Shown here one piece after another: positions 8,118 to 15,258 of a stretch of DNA of 33,616 bases. The position numbers were made by a program, and so were the translations under genes. Source of the DNA: an uncultured Paracoccaceae bacterium (GTDB lineage: Bacteria; Pseudomonadota; Alphaproteobacteria; Rhodobacterales; Rhodobacteraceae); contig CALHST010000150.1 in the NCBI GenBank assembly GCA_938038825.1, positions 1 to 33,616 of the forward strand. Direction: 5' to 3'. The notes beneath the pieces are model-generated. The model was not told where the DNA came from, did no database searches, and saw only the letters and a program-made list of their open reading frames with translations. Position 1 is the stretch's first letter. Each line of letters starts with the position of its first letter.

Positions 8118-9124
8118 GCCCAGTTCCCCTTGGACATCAGACCCAAAATCTCAAGCTGGCGCCAATTGATGTATTTTTCTGACCACTTGCACCACAGCTG
8201 CGGGTTATTTTTCATTTGCTCCGCATAGGTCTTATATTCAATCGAGTTCGCAAAGTGCTGGCCCCGCGCAAGCTCTTCTGCTGCTTTTGCCCCGAACGTA
8301 TCCAGAAACTTCGTATGCAACAGGATCCCGCTTGCTTTTTCGCCACCCCATTCATCGTAAGCAAGGTTCAGACCCCGTGGCAAAAGGCTGTGTGTCGACG
8401 ATGCATAAACATAGCGGCGATCCCACTTCACCAAAGGGATTTTGTTCAAAGCGGGCGCAGATTTCGGCGCATCAGGGAAAAACACACGTGCCCGGGGCCC
8501 ACCCTGGATCCAAAGGTTCCAAAACCGTGGGTTGCGTTTGATTGTATAATTTCCACTATCAAACCAATGTGCAATTTCCAGCGGATCTTGCCCCTCTTGA
8601 TACGGTTGCTGATCAAGACGCCCTTTTGGATACATGTCTAACAACATGGCCGAAAAGGATTTGATCGACGACGCATCCAGCCAATCCGTTAGCCCCCGCA
8701 ATGGGCGCGTATCGCAAAATGGGTAGATAAAGAATTCATCCGTATCCACTGTCAAACACCAATGGCCATGCCCATACCGCATCTGCAAACTGTTTAGCCA
8801 ATCAACCCCAAACCGGGATTTCTTGTAACTTGCCGTTGTGCTCCACACGGACACATCCGATTGGTTTTTCAGATATTCGACGGAACCATCATCGCTGCCA
8901 TTGTCCACAAAAAAGAAGTGGTTGATGCCCAGACGGCGATAGTAATCCAAAAAATACGGAAGGCGGATTTTTTCGTTACGGGCCGTACAAAAAAGCAACA
9001 GATCCGTACTGCGAATTTTCTCAGTGCGATCAGACGCAGGGCGCAGCTCAAACGCCTTTCGCTTCGCCCGAATACGGTAGCGCTTGCGCTTGATGCGCAT
9101 ACGATATGAACCTAGCAGCCCCAA
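8114..9124 (-). CDS. Glycosyltransferase family 2-like protein (Glyco_tranf_2_4 type)
   Basis: Predicted GT-A-fold glycosyltransferase, up to 336 residues and probably cytoplasmic, with a very basic N-terminus that could contact membrane or lipid-linked substrate. Visible motifs are LLLFCTARNEKIRLPYFLDY, FFVDNGSDDGS (the nucleotide-binding loop) and the metal-binding DTDEFF (127-132). First gene of the operon with the GT14 and sulfotransferase genes, overlapping GT14 by four bases. The start is uncertain: TTG 9124 has a well-spaced AAAGGG, while ATG 9100 has a poorer site and would give 328 residues. It is clearly paralogous to the gene at 9295-10332: both share FGVDWLN, ALNKIPLV or TLNKIPLV and the WDR segment. 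Confidence 0.83.
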   Translation of the reverse strand: MGLLGSYRMRIKRKRYRIRAKRKAFELRPASDRTEKIRSTDLLLFCTARNEKIRLPYFLDYYRRLGINHFFFVDNGSDDGSVEYLKNQSDVSVWSTTASYKKSRFGVDWLNSLQMRYGHGHWCLTVDTDEFFIYPFCDTRPLRGLTDWLDASSIKSFSAMLLDMYPKGRLDQQPYQEGQDPLEIAHWFDSGNYTIKRNPRFWNLWIQGGPRARVFFPDAPKSAPALNKIPLVKWDRRYVYASSTHSLLPRGLNLAYDEWGGEKASGILLHTKFLDTFGAKAAEELARGQHFANSIEYKTYAEQMKNNPQLWCKWSEKYINWRQLEILGLMSKGNWA

Positions 9125-9294
9125 GAACGACCCTTTCGGTCGATGGGTATGCCCTTATGTCGGCTGTACACTGCTTTTACCTTTTTTGCTCACGACAATG
9201 CGTCGCGAATTGTAATAGTTTGGCATGTTTAACATTCGTTTATCGCCAAATCACGCAAGATTAAGCCTAATTGGGTAGTTTTGTTGCCAAAACG
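9125..9294 (-). promoter_or_regulatory. AT-rich spacer, probable promoter of the glycan operon
   Basis: A 170-base AT-rich gap between the two glycosyltransferase paralogues, noticeably richer in A and T than the flanking genes. It contains an inverted repeat TTTGGC (9219-9224) and GCCAAA (9245-9250), with a further GCCAAA at 9286-9291. I see no coding frame and no confident -35/-10 pair. Its composition suggests a promoter or silencer target for the downstream minus-strand operon; this is inference. Confidence 0.3.
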
Positions 9295-10332
9295 TTACCA
9301 ATCTCCTCGAAACATCAACCCCAAATCGATTAATTGCTCTGATCCTTGGTACTGAACTGCGTCAGCGTTCCACAAATCAGGACTGGCCTGCAACGCTTCA
9401 TAATAGTCAGCGTACCGTGTTCCAACTTGAAAATGCTCGTCGCGCGCACTTTCAACTCGGGCATGCTCTGCGGTGCCCGGTAAGAACTTTGTATGTAATA
9501 ACACACCGCTGACCGGCACTGCCCATGTGTGATTAAGGTGCCCCGGAAGTGCAGAATGGCATGAATTTACAAAGGCATAGCTGCGATCCCAATAAACCAG
9601 CGGGATTTTGTTCAGCGTGGGAGCACGATCTGGGTCTTCGGGAAAAAAGTGGCGCGCCCGAACACCGCCTTGCAGCCAAAGATTGTCCAGTTTCGGTTGG
9701 CGTTGTCCCCAATACCCATAGGCATCAAACCATGACACGACTTCTAACGGGTTTTGGCCCGGAAGATAACTTTGCGCATCAGGAGAGCCTTTTGGGAACA
9801 TATCCAGCATCAATGCCCCCATTTTCCGATGCCCTTGTGACGTAAGCCACGCTGTCAGCTCGGGTAATTTGCGGGTGTCGTGATCAGGATACACCAGCAA
9901 TTCGTCCGCATCCGCGACCACGCACCAATGACGATGTGCATGTTTTCGCTGTAGCCAATTCAACCAATCGACCCCAAATCGGGAAGCACGGTAGCTTGCG
10001 TCAGCTTTGTACAGCGTGACATCTGGTTGTTCAGACAAAAGATCAGCACTGTCATCCGTGCTGGCGTTGTCGACTATGAAGAAGTGATCAACACCCAAGG
10101 CACGGTAATGCTGCAGAAAAAAGGGCAGTCGTACGGATTCGTTGCGCAGTGTTGTAAAACACAAGATCGAACCTGGTTTGATGGATTGACGACGATCCGA
10201 CACCAAGCAGAGCTCTCGCCGCTTACGGAACGCGCGCCACAATAGACGCTTGCGTATGAGTCGGCGGCGGTAGCGCAAAATCAGAGAAGCACCTTGCGTT
10301 GTCGTGCCTGTTTTGGTGCCATTTTCAGGCAT
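9295..10332 (-). CDS. Glycosyltransferase family 2-like protein, paralogue of its neighbour
   Basis: A second GT-A-type glycosyltransferase, 345 residues, with the same architecture as the gene at 8114-9124: a basic N-terminus, CFTTLRNESVRLPFFLQHY, FIVDNASTDDS, the metal-binding DADEL (141-145) and the shared FGVDWLNWLQ and TLNKIPLVYWDRSYAF segments. The similarity is obvious by eye but far from identity, so the duplication is old. Differences at the catalytic motif (DADEL against DTDEF) suggest different substrates. The gene is separated from the next operon by 170 AT-rich bases and may be its own transcription unit. Likely role is addition of one sugar to a surface polysaccharide; substrate unknown. 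Confidence 0.83.
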   Translation of the reverse strand: MPENGTKTGTTTQGASLILRYRRRLIRKRLLWRAFRKRRELCLVSDRRQSIKPGSILCFTTLRNESVRLPFFLQHYRALGVDHFFIVDNASTDDSADLLSEQPDVTLYKADASYRASRFGVDWLNWLQRKHAHRHWCVVADADELLVYPDHDTRKLPELTAWLTSQGHRKMGALMLDMFPKGSPDAQSYLPGQNPLEVVSWFDAYGYWGQRQPKLDNLWLQGGVRARHFFPEDPDRAPTLNKIPLVYWDRSYAFVNSCHSALPGHLNHTWAVPVSGVLLHTKFLPGTAEHARVESARDEHFQVGTRYADYYEALQASPDLWNADAVQYQGSEQLIDLGLMFRGDW

Positions 10333-10524
10333 CGGAAATCTTATCCTTCATCGTCCGACATGGTCGCGTCAATGCAAGTTCAGTCCTTGGACCCAAAGTC
10401 TTGCATCAGTTTTGTGTAAGCGCCAGTCCCAGGAGCCCCTTTGATGATCAAGTCGCCCTATTCACTTCCGTTCAGAAGGGGATAAATCGATCCGAAAACT
10501 GATTTCACTAAAGGGAACAACTTT

Positions 10525-10556
10525 TCACAGGGCAACCAATGATGCGTGCCCTGTGA
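10525..10556. terminator. Perfect 10-bp inverted repeat downstream of galU
   Basis: TCACAGGGCA (10525-10534) and TGCCCTGTGA (10547-10556) form a perfect 10-bp stem with a 12-base loop, 30 bases after the galU stop on the minus strand. On that strand only AAAAG follows, with no T-run. It is a plausible 3'-end or factor-dependent terminator for galU, but an operator-like dyad is also possible. The rest of the 10333-10586 gap shows no gene. Confidence 0.4.
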
Positions 10557-10586
10557 TCTGCCGGAAAGGATCTGAAGAACTGGGAA

Positions 10587-11480
10587 TTACTCCGCAGCTT
10601 GGCCCATAGTCACCACGTCCTGCAAATAGCCAAACAGGTCATCGCGCAAATCGTCACGTGCCAACCCAAAGGCAACTGTCGCCTGCAGGAAACCAGACTT
10701 AGATCCGCAATCAAACCGTTGGCCCCGGAACCGATAACCATAAACACCATTGTTCTGTGCAATTTCAGCTGCAATTGCGTCTGTCAGCTGGATCTCTCCG
10801 CCCGCACCTTCTTTGATGCTGTTCAGGTTTTTAAGAACATTTGGTGACAGGATATAACGACCAATTACCGCAAGATTAGACGGTGCTTTGTCGGCTGGCG
10901 GCTTTTCGACCATACCATTGACAGACACCAGCGACCCCATATCTTCCCGCACATCAAGAACACCGTAAGAACTGGTCTTTTCTTGAGGAACTTCCATCGC
11001 TGCAACCATAGAACCCCCCGTTTCTGCATAGGCTTCCACCATCTGCTTGAGGCACGGTTTTTCCGCCGCAATAACGTCATCAGGCAGAATAACTGCAAAG
11101 GGTTCATCGCCGATCAAACGCCGCGCGCACCAAACTGCATGACCCAAACCCAAGGCCTTGTGTTGGCGGATATACGCAATGGCACCGCTGTCCATGTTGG
11201 TCGCTTCCAACGCTTCCAACAGGTCTGGCTTATTCTTGCGACGCAGTTCCTGTTCCAGCGTGGGGGAATGGTCGAAATAGTCTTCCAAGGCGCCTTTTCC
11301 TCGGGACGTCACAAAGATGAATTCGGTGATTCCGGCTTCCCGCGCTTCGTCAATGGCATATTGGATCAAAGGACGATCGACCAAAGTCATGATTTCTTTA
11401 GGAACGGATTTGGTCGCTGGCAAAAATCGTGTCCCCAGTCCTGCAACTGGGAAAATTGCCTTTGTCACCTTTGTTTGCAT
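10587..11480 (-). CDS. galU: UTP-glucose-1-phosphate uridylyltransferase
   Basis: Makes UDP-glucose from UTP and glucose 1-phosphate, the precursor for exopolysaccharide, LPS and other glucosides. The 297-residue sequence has the nucleotidyltransferase signature FPVAGLGTRFLPATKSVPKE near the N-terminus. It also carries IQYAIDEAREAGI, VILPDDVI, the GMVEKP sugar-binding segment and IGRYIL, all typical of bacterial GalU. ATG 11480 follows a good GAGGAAAG ribosome site. The gene is monocistronic on the minus strand, with a long 388-base upstream spacer that must hold its promoter. Its product could feed the adjacent glycosyltransferases. Confidence 0.96.
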   Translation of the reverse strand: MQTKVTKAIFPVAGLGTRFLPATKSVPKEIMTLVDRPLIQYAIDEAREAGITEFIFVTSRGKGALEDYFDHSPTLEQELRRKNKPDLLEALEATNMDSGAIAYIRQHKALGLGHAVWCARRLIGDEPFAVILPDDVIAAEKPCLKQMVEAYAETGGSMVAAMEVPQEKTSSYGVLDVREDMGSLVSVNGMVEKPPADKAPSNLAVIGRYILSPNVLKNLNSIKEGAGGEIQLTDAIAAEIAQNNGVYGYRFRGQRFDCGSKSGFLQATVAFGLARDDLRDDLFGYLQDVVTMGQAAE

Positions 11481-11868
11481 ATTCTTTCCTCAAGCTCCCA
11501 AGGATCGTTGCCTTAGGTCTATTCTTCTCAGATATCCGCGAGACATCTTTACACATTCTGGTGTGTAGTCGCTAAAAAAGGCTAAAATTATGGCACTTTC
11601 TGGGAAACCGTAAACAATCCTGACTTAGTTGCGCAGATTGTCGATAGCATTGTTAGCCTCACACACTTCAAAAATGCAGCCAGTCTTTCTAAGGCCCGGC
11701 CACCCACCAATTCTTTCACCATGCCTTTCAGCACAAATGTAACTTACATGTAAACTACGAGATGTGACTGGTCTCACAAGGAGACATTTCACCCAAAATT
11801 CACCGTAACGCACAATCAAACTGTGCCACAAAGCCGTTGATGTTCAAAGGTATGGAATCCCGTGACTG
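11481..11868. promoter_or_regulatory. 388-base galU-kdsB spacer with palindrome and direct repeats
   Basis: No credible gene; a 68-codon open frame here lacks protein-like character and a ribosome site. The spacer holds the perfect palindrome TTACATGTAA (11744-11753) embedded in three near-repeats: ATGTAAC (11737-11743), ATGTAAA (11748-11754) and ATGTGAC (11762-11768). A short hairpin GTCTC-ACAAG-GAGAC (11771-11785) follows. The galU-proximal part is AT-rich and contains, on the minus strand, a TTGTTT...CATAAT pair with a long spacing that could be a weak promoter. The repeats may be regulator binding sites; no known regulator is identified. Confidence 0.35.
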
Positions 11869-12666
11869 TTATTCGACGCCCATTTGAGCCATCATTTGCT
11901 CAAGTCGGGGTACATCTGCCGGGTTGTTAAGCTCCCAAAACAACCGATCTCGTGCGTCGACTTCGACACACAACACAGTATGTCCGTTTTCCATAAAGCG
12001 TAGCTGCTCCAAGCCTTCCAGCATCTCCAACGGCCCAACAGGCCATGTTGGATAATTCCGCAGCGCAGAAGGTCGGTATGCATAGACGCCCACATGATGA
12101 AAAACGGGTGTATCTTCTGTATCCGCATAGGTTTTGGACGTGAACGGTATGACTTCCTTGGAAAAATACAATCCGCGCCTCTGTTGATCAAAGACAGCAG
12201 TTGTTCCGCCGACACGGCCTGCTTTTCTGTCAGCAAGAAACCCGTTCAACGCCGCCCCATCGCACCGCAAAACAGGCGTTGCCACATCTGCCTCTGGCGC
12301 ATTTTTCAACGCATCCACCAAAGCTTCTACAAACCAGGATGGCGTCAATGGCGCGTCCCCTTGAAGGTTCACGACGATATCGAACCCCTGCAAATGCTCT
12401 TGAACTTCAGCGCAGCGCTCCGTTCCGTTCTGGCACGCGGATGACGTCATGATGACTTCTGCGCCAAAGGCCTCGGACGCTGATTTGATGCGTTCGTCAT
12501 CGGTGGCGACAACCACACGATCCACACCCTTCACGGATTGGGCGGCCATCCAACTGCGTTCTATTAGACTGCGTGCAACGCCAGACGCACCCGTCAAAGG
12601 CACCAAAGGTTTGCCCGGATATCGACTGGATTGATACCGTGCGGGGATTGCAATCAAAACACTCAT
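11869..12666 (-). CDS. kdsB: KdsB-like cytidylyltransferase (CMP-Kdo synthetase family), divergent
   Basis: A nucleotidyltransferase of the CMP-Kdo synthetase family, expected to activate an acidic sugar as its CMP derivative. The 265-residue protein opens with IPARYQSSRYPGKPL, and has VVVATDDERI, NGTERCAEV and the LYFSKEVIPF and LEMLEGLEQLRF segments of KdsB. Two conserved sites differ. The usual QGDEP reads QGDAP (102-106), and the VDTPEDL motif, whose Asp is a metal ligand in E. coli KdsB, reads LNNPADV (246-252), with Asn in its place. It overlaps cysQ by four bases. It may be the cell's KdsB or a relative making a different CMP-sugar. Confidence 0.75.
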   Translation of the reverse strand: MSVLIAIPARYQSSRYPGKPLVPLTGASGVARSLIERSWMAAQSVKGVDRVVVATDDERIKSASEAFGAEVIMTSSACQNGTERCAEVQEHLQGFDIVVNLQGDAPLTPSWFVEALVDALKNAPEADVATPVLRCDGAALNGFLADRKAGRVGGTTAVFDQQRRGLYFSKEVIPFTSKTYADTEDTPVFHHVGVYAYRPSALRNYPTWPVGPLEMLEGLEQLRFMENGHTVLCVEVDARDRLFWELNNPADVPRLEQMMAQMGVE

Positions 12667-13478
12667 GCTGGTTTCAAGTCCACTGTAGGAGAGGCCGCAA
12701 TAAAGAACGGATTTTCATAGCCCTCTTTGCCATATTCCAAGGGTTGCAAGGTCTCGAATCTCACAACATCCCCACCAGCACCTTTCAGCACGGCATGACC
12801 CGCAGCTGTATCCCATTCCATGGTGCGACCAAGGCGTGGGTAAAGATCCGCTTCGCCAGTTGCCACCAGACAAAATTTCAAAGACGATCCAGCGCTTTTC
12901 ATATCTTTGACTGCGTATTTACCGATGTAGTCATCCGTCGCCTGATCCCGATGTGACTTTGACGCCACCACCATCAATGCAGTGTTGTCACTGTTCCACA
13001 CTTGGATGGCCTGTATGTCACCAACTTTTTCTGCGTCAAATGGGCCAATCTCTTCTACCGAGACCCCATCCGCTTGGGTGAAAAACATCCGATCTTTGGC
13101 CGGGGCATACACAACCCCCCTCGTCGGCGTGCCGCTTTCCACTAATGCAATGTTAACCGTGAAGTCACCACGCCGATGAATGAATTCTTTTGTACCGTCC
13201 AATGGATCCACGATCAAAAAAGTGTCGCCAGTCAGTTTGTGGCTCGCGGCTTGCTCTTCTGTTACCAACATCACATCTGGAAATGCAGCCCGCAAACCAG
13301 CTGAAATAATGTCATCCGCAGCCTTGTCTGCACGTGTAACCGGACTGTCGTCAGATTTGGACTCGACACCGAAATCATCCGACCCATACACCTCCATGAT
13401 CGCATCACCCGCTTTCAAGGCGAGTTGCCGCATAACAATGGTCAGCTTTTTGTAATCCACTGTGAGAGTCACTTTCAT
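12663..13478 (-). CDS. cysQ: 3'(2'),5'-bisphosphate nucleotidase CysQ (IMPase family)
   Basis: Hydrolyses PAP to AMP, removing the by-product of PAPS-using reactions. The 271-residue protein has the IMPase-family metal site: EE at 74-75 (VTEEQA), DPLDGTKEF (91-99) and WDTAAGHAV (222-230). The TKEF extension of the first motif is typical of CysQ rather than inositol monophosphatases. The start at 13478 lacks a clear ribosome site; the next ATG, at residue 16, would still keep all motifs. It precedes and overlaps the KdsB-like gene by four bases. A PAPS-dependent sulfotransferase lies about 6 kb away, so this enzyme could clear its PAP; that link is inferred. Transcription diverges from the ABC permease gene. 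Confidence 0.9.
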   Translation of the reverse strand: MKVTLTVDYKKLTIVMRQLALKAGDAIMEVYGSDDFGVESKSDDSPVTRADKAADDIISAGLRAAFPDVMLVTEEQAASHKLTGDTFLIVDPLDGTKEFIHRRGDFTVNIALVESGTPTRGVVYAPAKDRMFFTQADGVSVEEIGPFDAEKVGDIQAIQVWNSDNTALMVVASKSHRDQATDDYIGKYAVKDMKSAGSSLKFCLVATGEADLYPRLGRTMEWDTAAGHAVLKGAGGDVVRFETLQPLEYGKEGYENPFFIAASPTVDLKPA

Positions 13479-13571
13479 TGATCGAAACTACTATTCGCGT
13501 TATGGTTTGGAACTAACGGAACAGCAAGAATTCCGTGCGATGACATAATAAACTAGCTTGAGGCCAAAGCG

Positions 13572-14402
13572 ATGTTTCAGTTCGAAAGCGGACGCAAACC
13601 CCGAACCGGGTTGGGTATCGCCGTCAATATAGCTGAGTTGATTTATCACTCAATTGTTCGGTCTGTTCGCAGGCAACACAACAATGCGTTCATCGCAATT
13701 GGTATGAACATGCTGCAAGCCGTCATGTTTGTACTGGCGTTCTATGTCATGTTTTCTGTCCTCGGGCTGCGCGGGGCCACCATCCGTGGCGACTTTTTGA
13801 TCTACATTATGTCAGGGATTTTCCTGTACATGACCCACACCAAATCGTTGGGCGCTGTCCTCGGGGCCGAAGGCCCTGCCAGCCCCATGATGCAGCATGC
13901 GCCGATGAATACAGTGATTGCCATCATGTCTGCCGCATTCGGTGCACTTTACATTCAAACTTTGTCCCTTGTGATGATCTTGTTTATCTATCACGTGGCC
14001 GTCACCCCGTTTGACTTGGAACAACCGTTCCAAGCCTATGGTATGTTGCTGATCGCTTGGTTTACCGGATGTGCACTTGGACTTGTTCTTCTGGCAATTA
14101 AGCCTTGGTTTCCAACATTTGTCTCAATATTCTCAACAGTTTATCAGCGCGCGAACATGATCGCATCTGGCAAAATGTTTGTCGCCAATACGCTACCAAG
14201 CTTCATGCTTGCGATGTTCGATTGGAATCCCCTGTTCCACGCGATTGACCAAGCGCGGGGTTTTGTCTTTATCAACTACAACCCACGTTATTCATCATGG
14301 GAGTATCCTTTGCTGCTTGGCGTCATCTTGGTCATGGTTGGGCTTATGGGCGAATTCTACACCCGCAAAAATGCATCTTTGTCTTGGGGCGCGCGCCGCT
14401 AA
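13572..14402 (+). CDS. Polysaccharide ABC exporter permease (ABC-2 / KpsM-Wzm type)
   Basis: Inner-membrane permease of 276 residues, predicted to export a polysaccharide or polyol-phosphate chain. About six hydrophobic segments are visible: AFIAIGMNMLQAVMFVLAFY, the FLIYIMSGIFLYM region, SLVMILFIYH, LLIAWFTGCALGLVLLAI, one around residues 190-215, and LLLGVILVMVGLMG near the C-terminus. The topology fits the ABC-2 permeases of O-antigen and capsule exporters. It has no ATPase partner in the window other than LptB, which belongs to another complex. It diverges from cysQ-kdsB across 93 bases and converges with alkB. Substrate unknown; the surrounding sugar-nucleotide genes favour a surface glycan. 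Confidence 0.8.
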   Translation: MFQFESGRKPRTGLGIAVNIAELIYHSIVRSVRRQHNNAFIAIGMNMLQAVMFVLAFYVMFSVLGLRGATIRGDFLIYIMSGIFLYMTHTKSLGAVLGAEGPASPMMQHAPMNTVIAIMSAAFGALYIQTLSLVMILFIYHVAVTPFDLEQPFQAYGMLLIAWFTGCALGLVLLAIKPWFPTFVSIFSTVYQRANMIASGKMFVANTLPSFMLAMFDWNPLFHAIDQARGFVFINYNPRYSSWEYPLLLGVILVMVGLMGEFYTRKNASLSWGARR

Positions 14403-14443
14403 CCAACCTTTGCGATAGCGTCATTTCAACGCATGTCGCGTCG

Positions 14444-15046
14444 TCAGGTCACTACGCGCATAGTCAAATTAATGCGCCCGCCATTGGACAACAGAGAAGA
14501 CGATCCAAATCGAATGCGGTCCACCCCGTGATAGGTCAAACGCGCGTTACCCCCCATCACCATCACATCACCGCTTTCCAACCACATCGACTCTGTCTTG
14601 CCGCCTCGCGTGGTATTCCCAATCCGAAACAGCGCAGCGTCCCCCAAAGAAACCGACACAACAGGCCAATCGAAACTCGCTTCATCTTTGTCTTGATGCA
14701 AACCCATCTTGGCCGAATCTTCGTAAAAGTTGATCAAACAGCACTCGGGCAGGCGATCTACACCGGACACACGACGCCAGATATCCAAAGCCCCGGCGGG
14801 AATTTCAGGCCAAGATGATCCAGAGGGGTGCTTGTCCACATAGCGATAGCCCGTTCGATCCGAGTACCATCCAAAATCGCCAGCCGAGGTCATCCGAACT
14901 GTCATCGGTTTTCCATAGGGTGTCTGGGGCGAAAACAACGGCGCAACGCGAAGAACGTTGCGCAAATCGGACACAAGAGATTTCTGTGCACCGGTGTCTA
15001 AAAACCCACGATACCACTGAAACCCACGTACATTCAGAACTGTCAT
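14444..15046 (-). CDS. alkB: Fe(II)/2-oxoglutarate-dependent DNA demethylase AlkB
   Basis: Oxidative demethylase that repairs 1-methyladenine and 3-methylcytosine in DNA and RNA. Counting from ATG 15046, the 200-residue protein shows the iron ligands H117 and D119 in GLHQDKD and H173 in LTYHGVDRI. The 2-oxoglutarate-binding arginines lie in RINLTMR, and the substrate-lid segment is around PLFSPQTPYGKPM. Length matches single-domain AlkB. An in-frame GTG at 15067 would add seven residues; I prefer 15046 because the family sequence starts about there, though neither start has a good ribosome site. The gene converges with the ABC permease and diverges from dnaK. No Ada-type regulator is nearby. 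Confidence 0.9.
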   Translation of the reverse strand: MTVLNVRGFQWYRGFLDTGAQKSLVSDLRNVLRVAPLFSPQTPYGKPMTVRMTSAGDFGWYSDRTGYRYVDKHPSGSSWPEIPAGALDIWRRVSGVDRLPECCLINFYEDSAKMGLHQDKDEASFDWPVVSVSLGDAALFRIGNTTRGGKTESMWLESGDVMVMGGNARLTYHGVDRIRFGSSSLLSNGGRINLTMRVVT

Positions 15047-15111
15047 GGCCCAGATTCTGCCTTTCACCCACGTTTTCAGCGAAAATTAACCATAACTACC
15101 CTATCGCTACG

Positions 15112-15140
15112 CTTGCAGGGGCCAATTCCCACCCCTATAT
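15112..15140 (+). promoter_or_regulatory. Sigma-32 (RpoH) heat-shock promoter of dnaK
   Basis: A CTTGCA -35 element (15112-15117) and a CCCTATAT -10 element (15133-15140) are separated by 15 bases. This closely fits the RpoH consensus CTTGAA-N13-15-CCCCATNT. It sits about 119 bases upstream of the dnaK ATG, leaving a long 5' leader. The element and its placement before dnaK-dnaJ make heat-shock control very likely. Confidence 0.8.
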
Positions 15141-15258
15141 ACCGTCCGAACCGCGGAATGCCTATCGTGGCTACCGTGCTCAACCCCACCCGGGGCAATG
15201 GTGCCATAATGGGCCAACGCCTCGAGACATCGCCTACTGAGTAAGAGGGATCGAAAAC

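Noticed and set aside
9219..9250. CtrA-type site in the AT-rich glycosyltransferase spacer
   Set aside because: TTAACATTCGTTTA has a six-base gap and a mismatch against TTAA-N7-TTAA, so the match is too weak to claim.
11744..11753. TTACATGTAA as a LuxR-type box
   Set aside because: It is only 10 bp and does not match the roughly 20-bp lux box pattern; no luxI or luxR gene is in the window.
11625..11831. A 68-codon minus-strand frame in the galU-kdsB spacer
   Set aside because: It has a Trp/Cys/Arg-rich composition, no ribosome site and no similarity I can recall; the spacer is better explained as regulatory.
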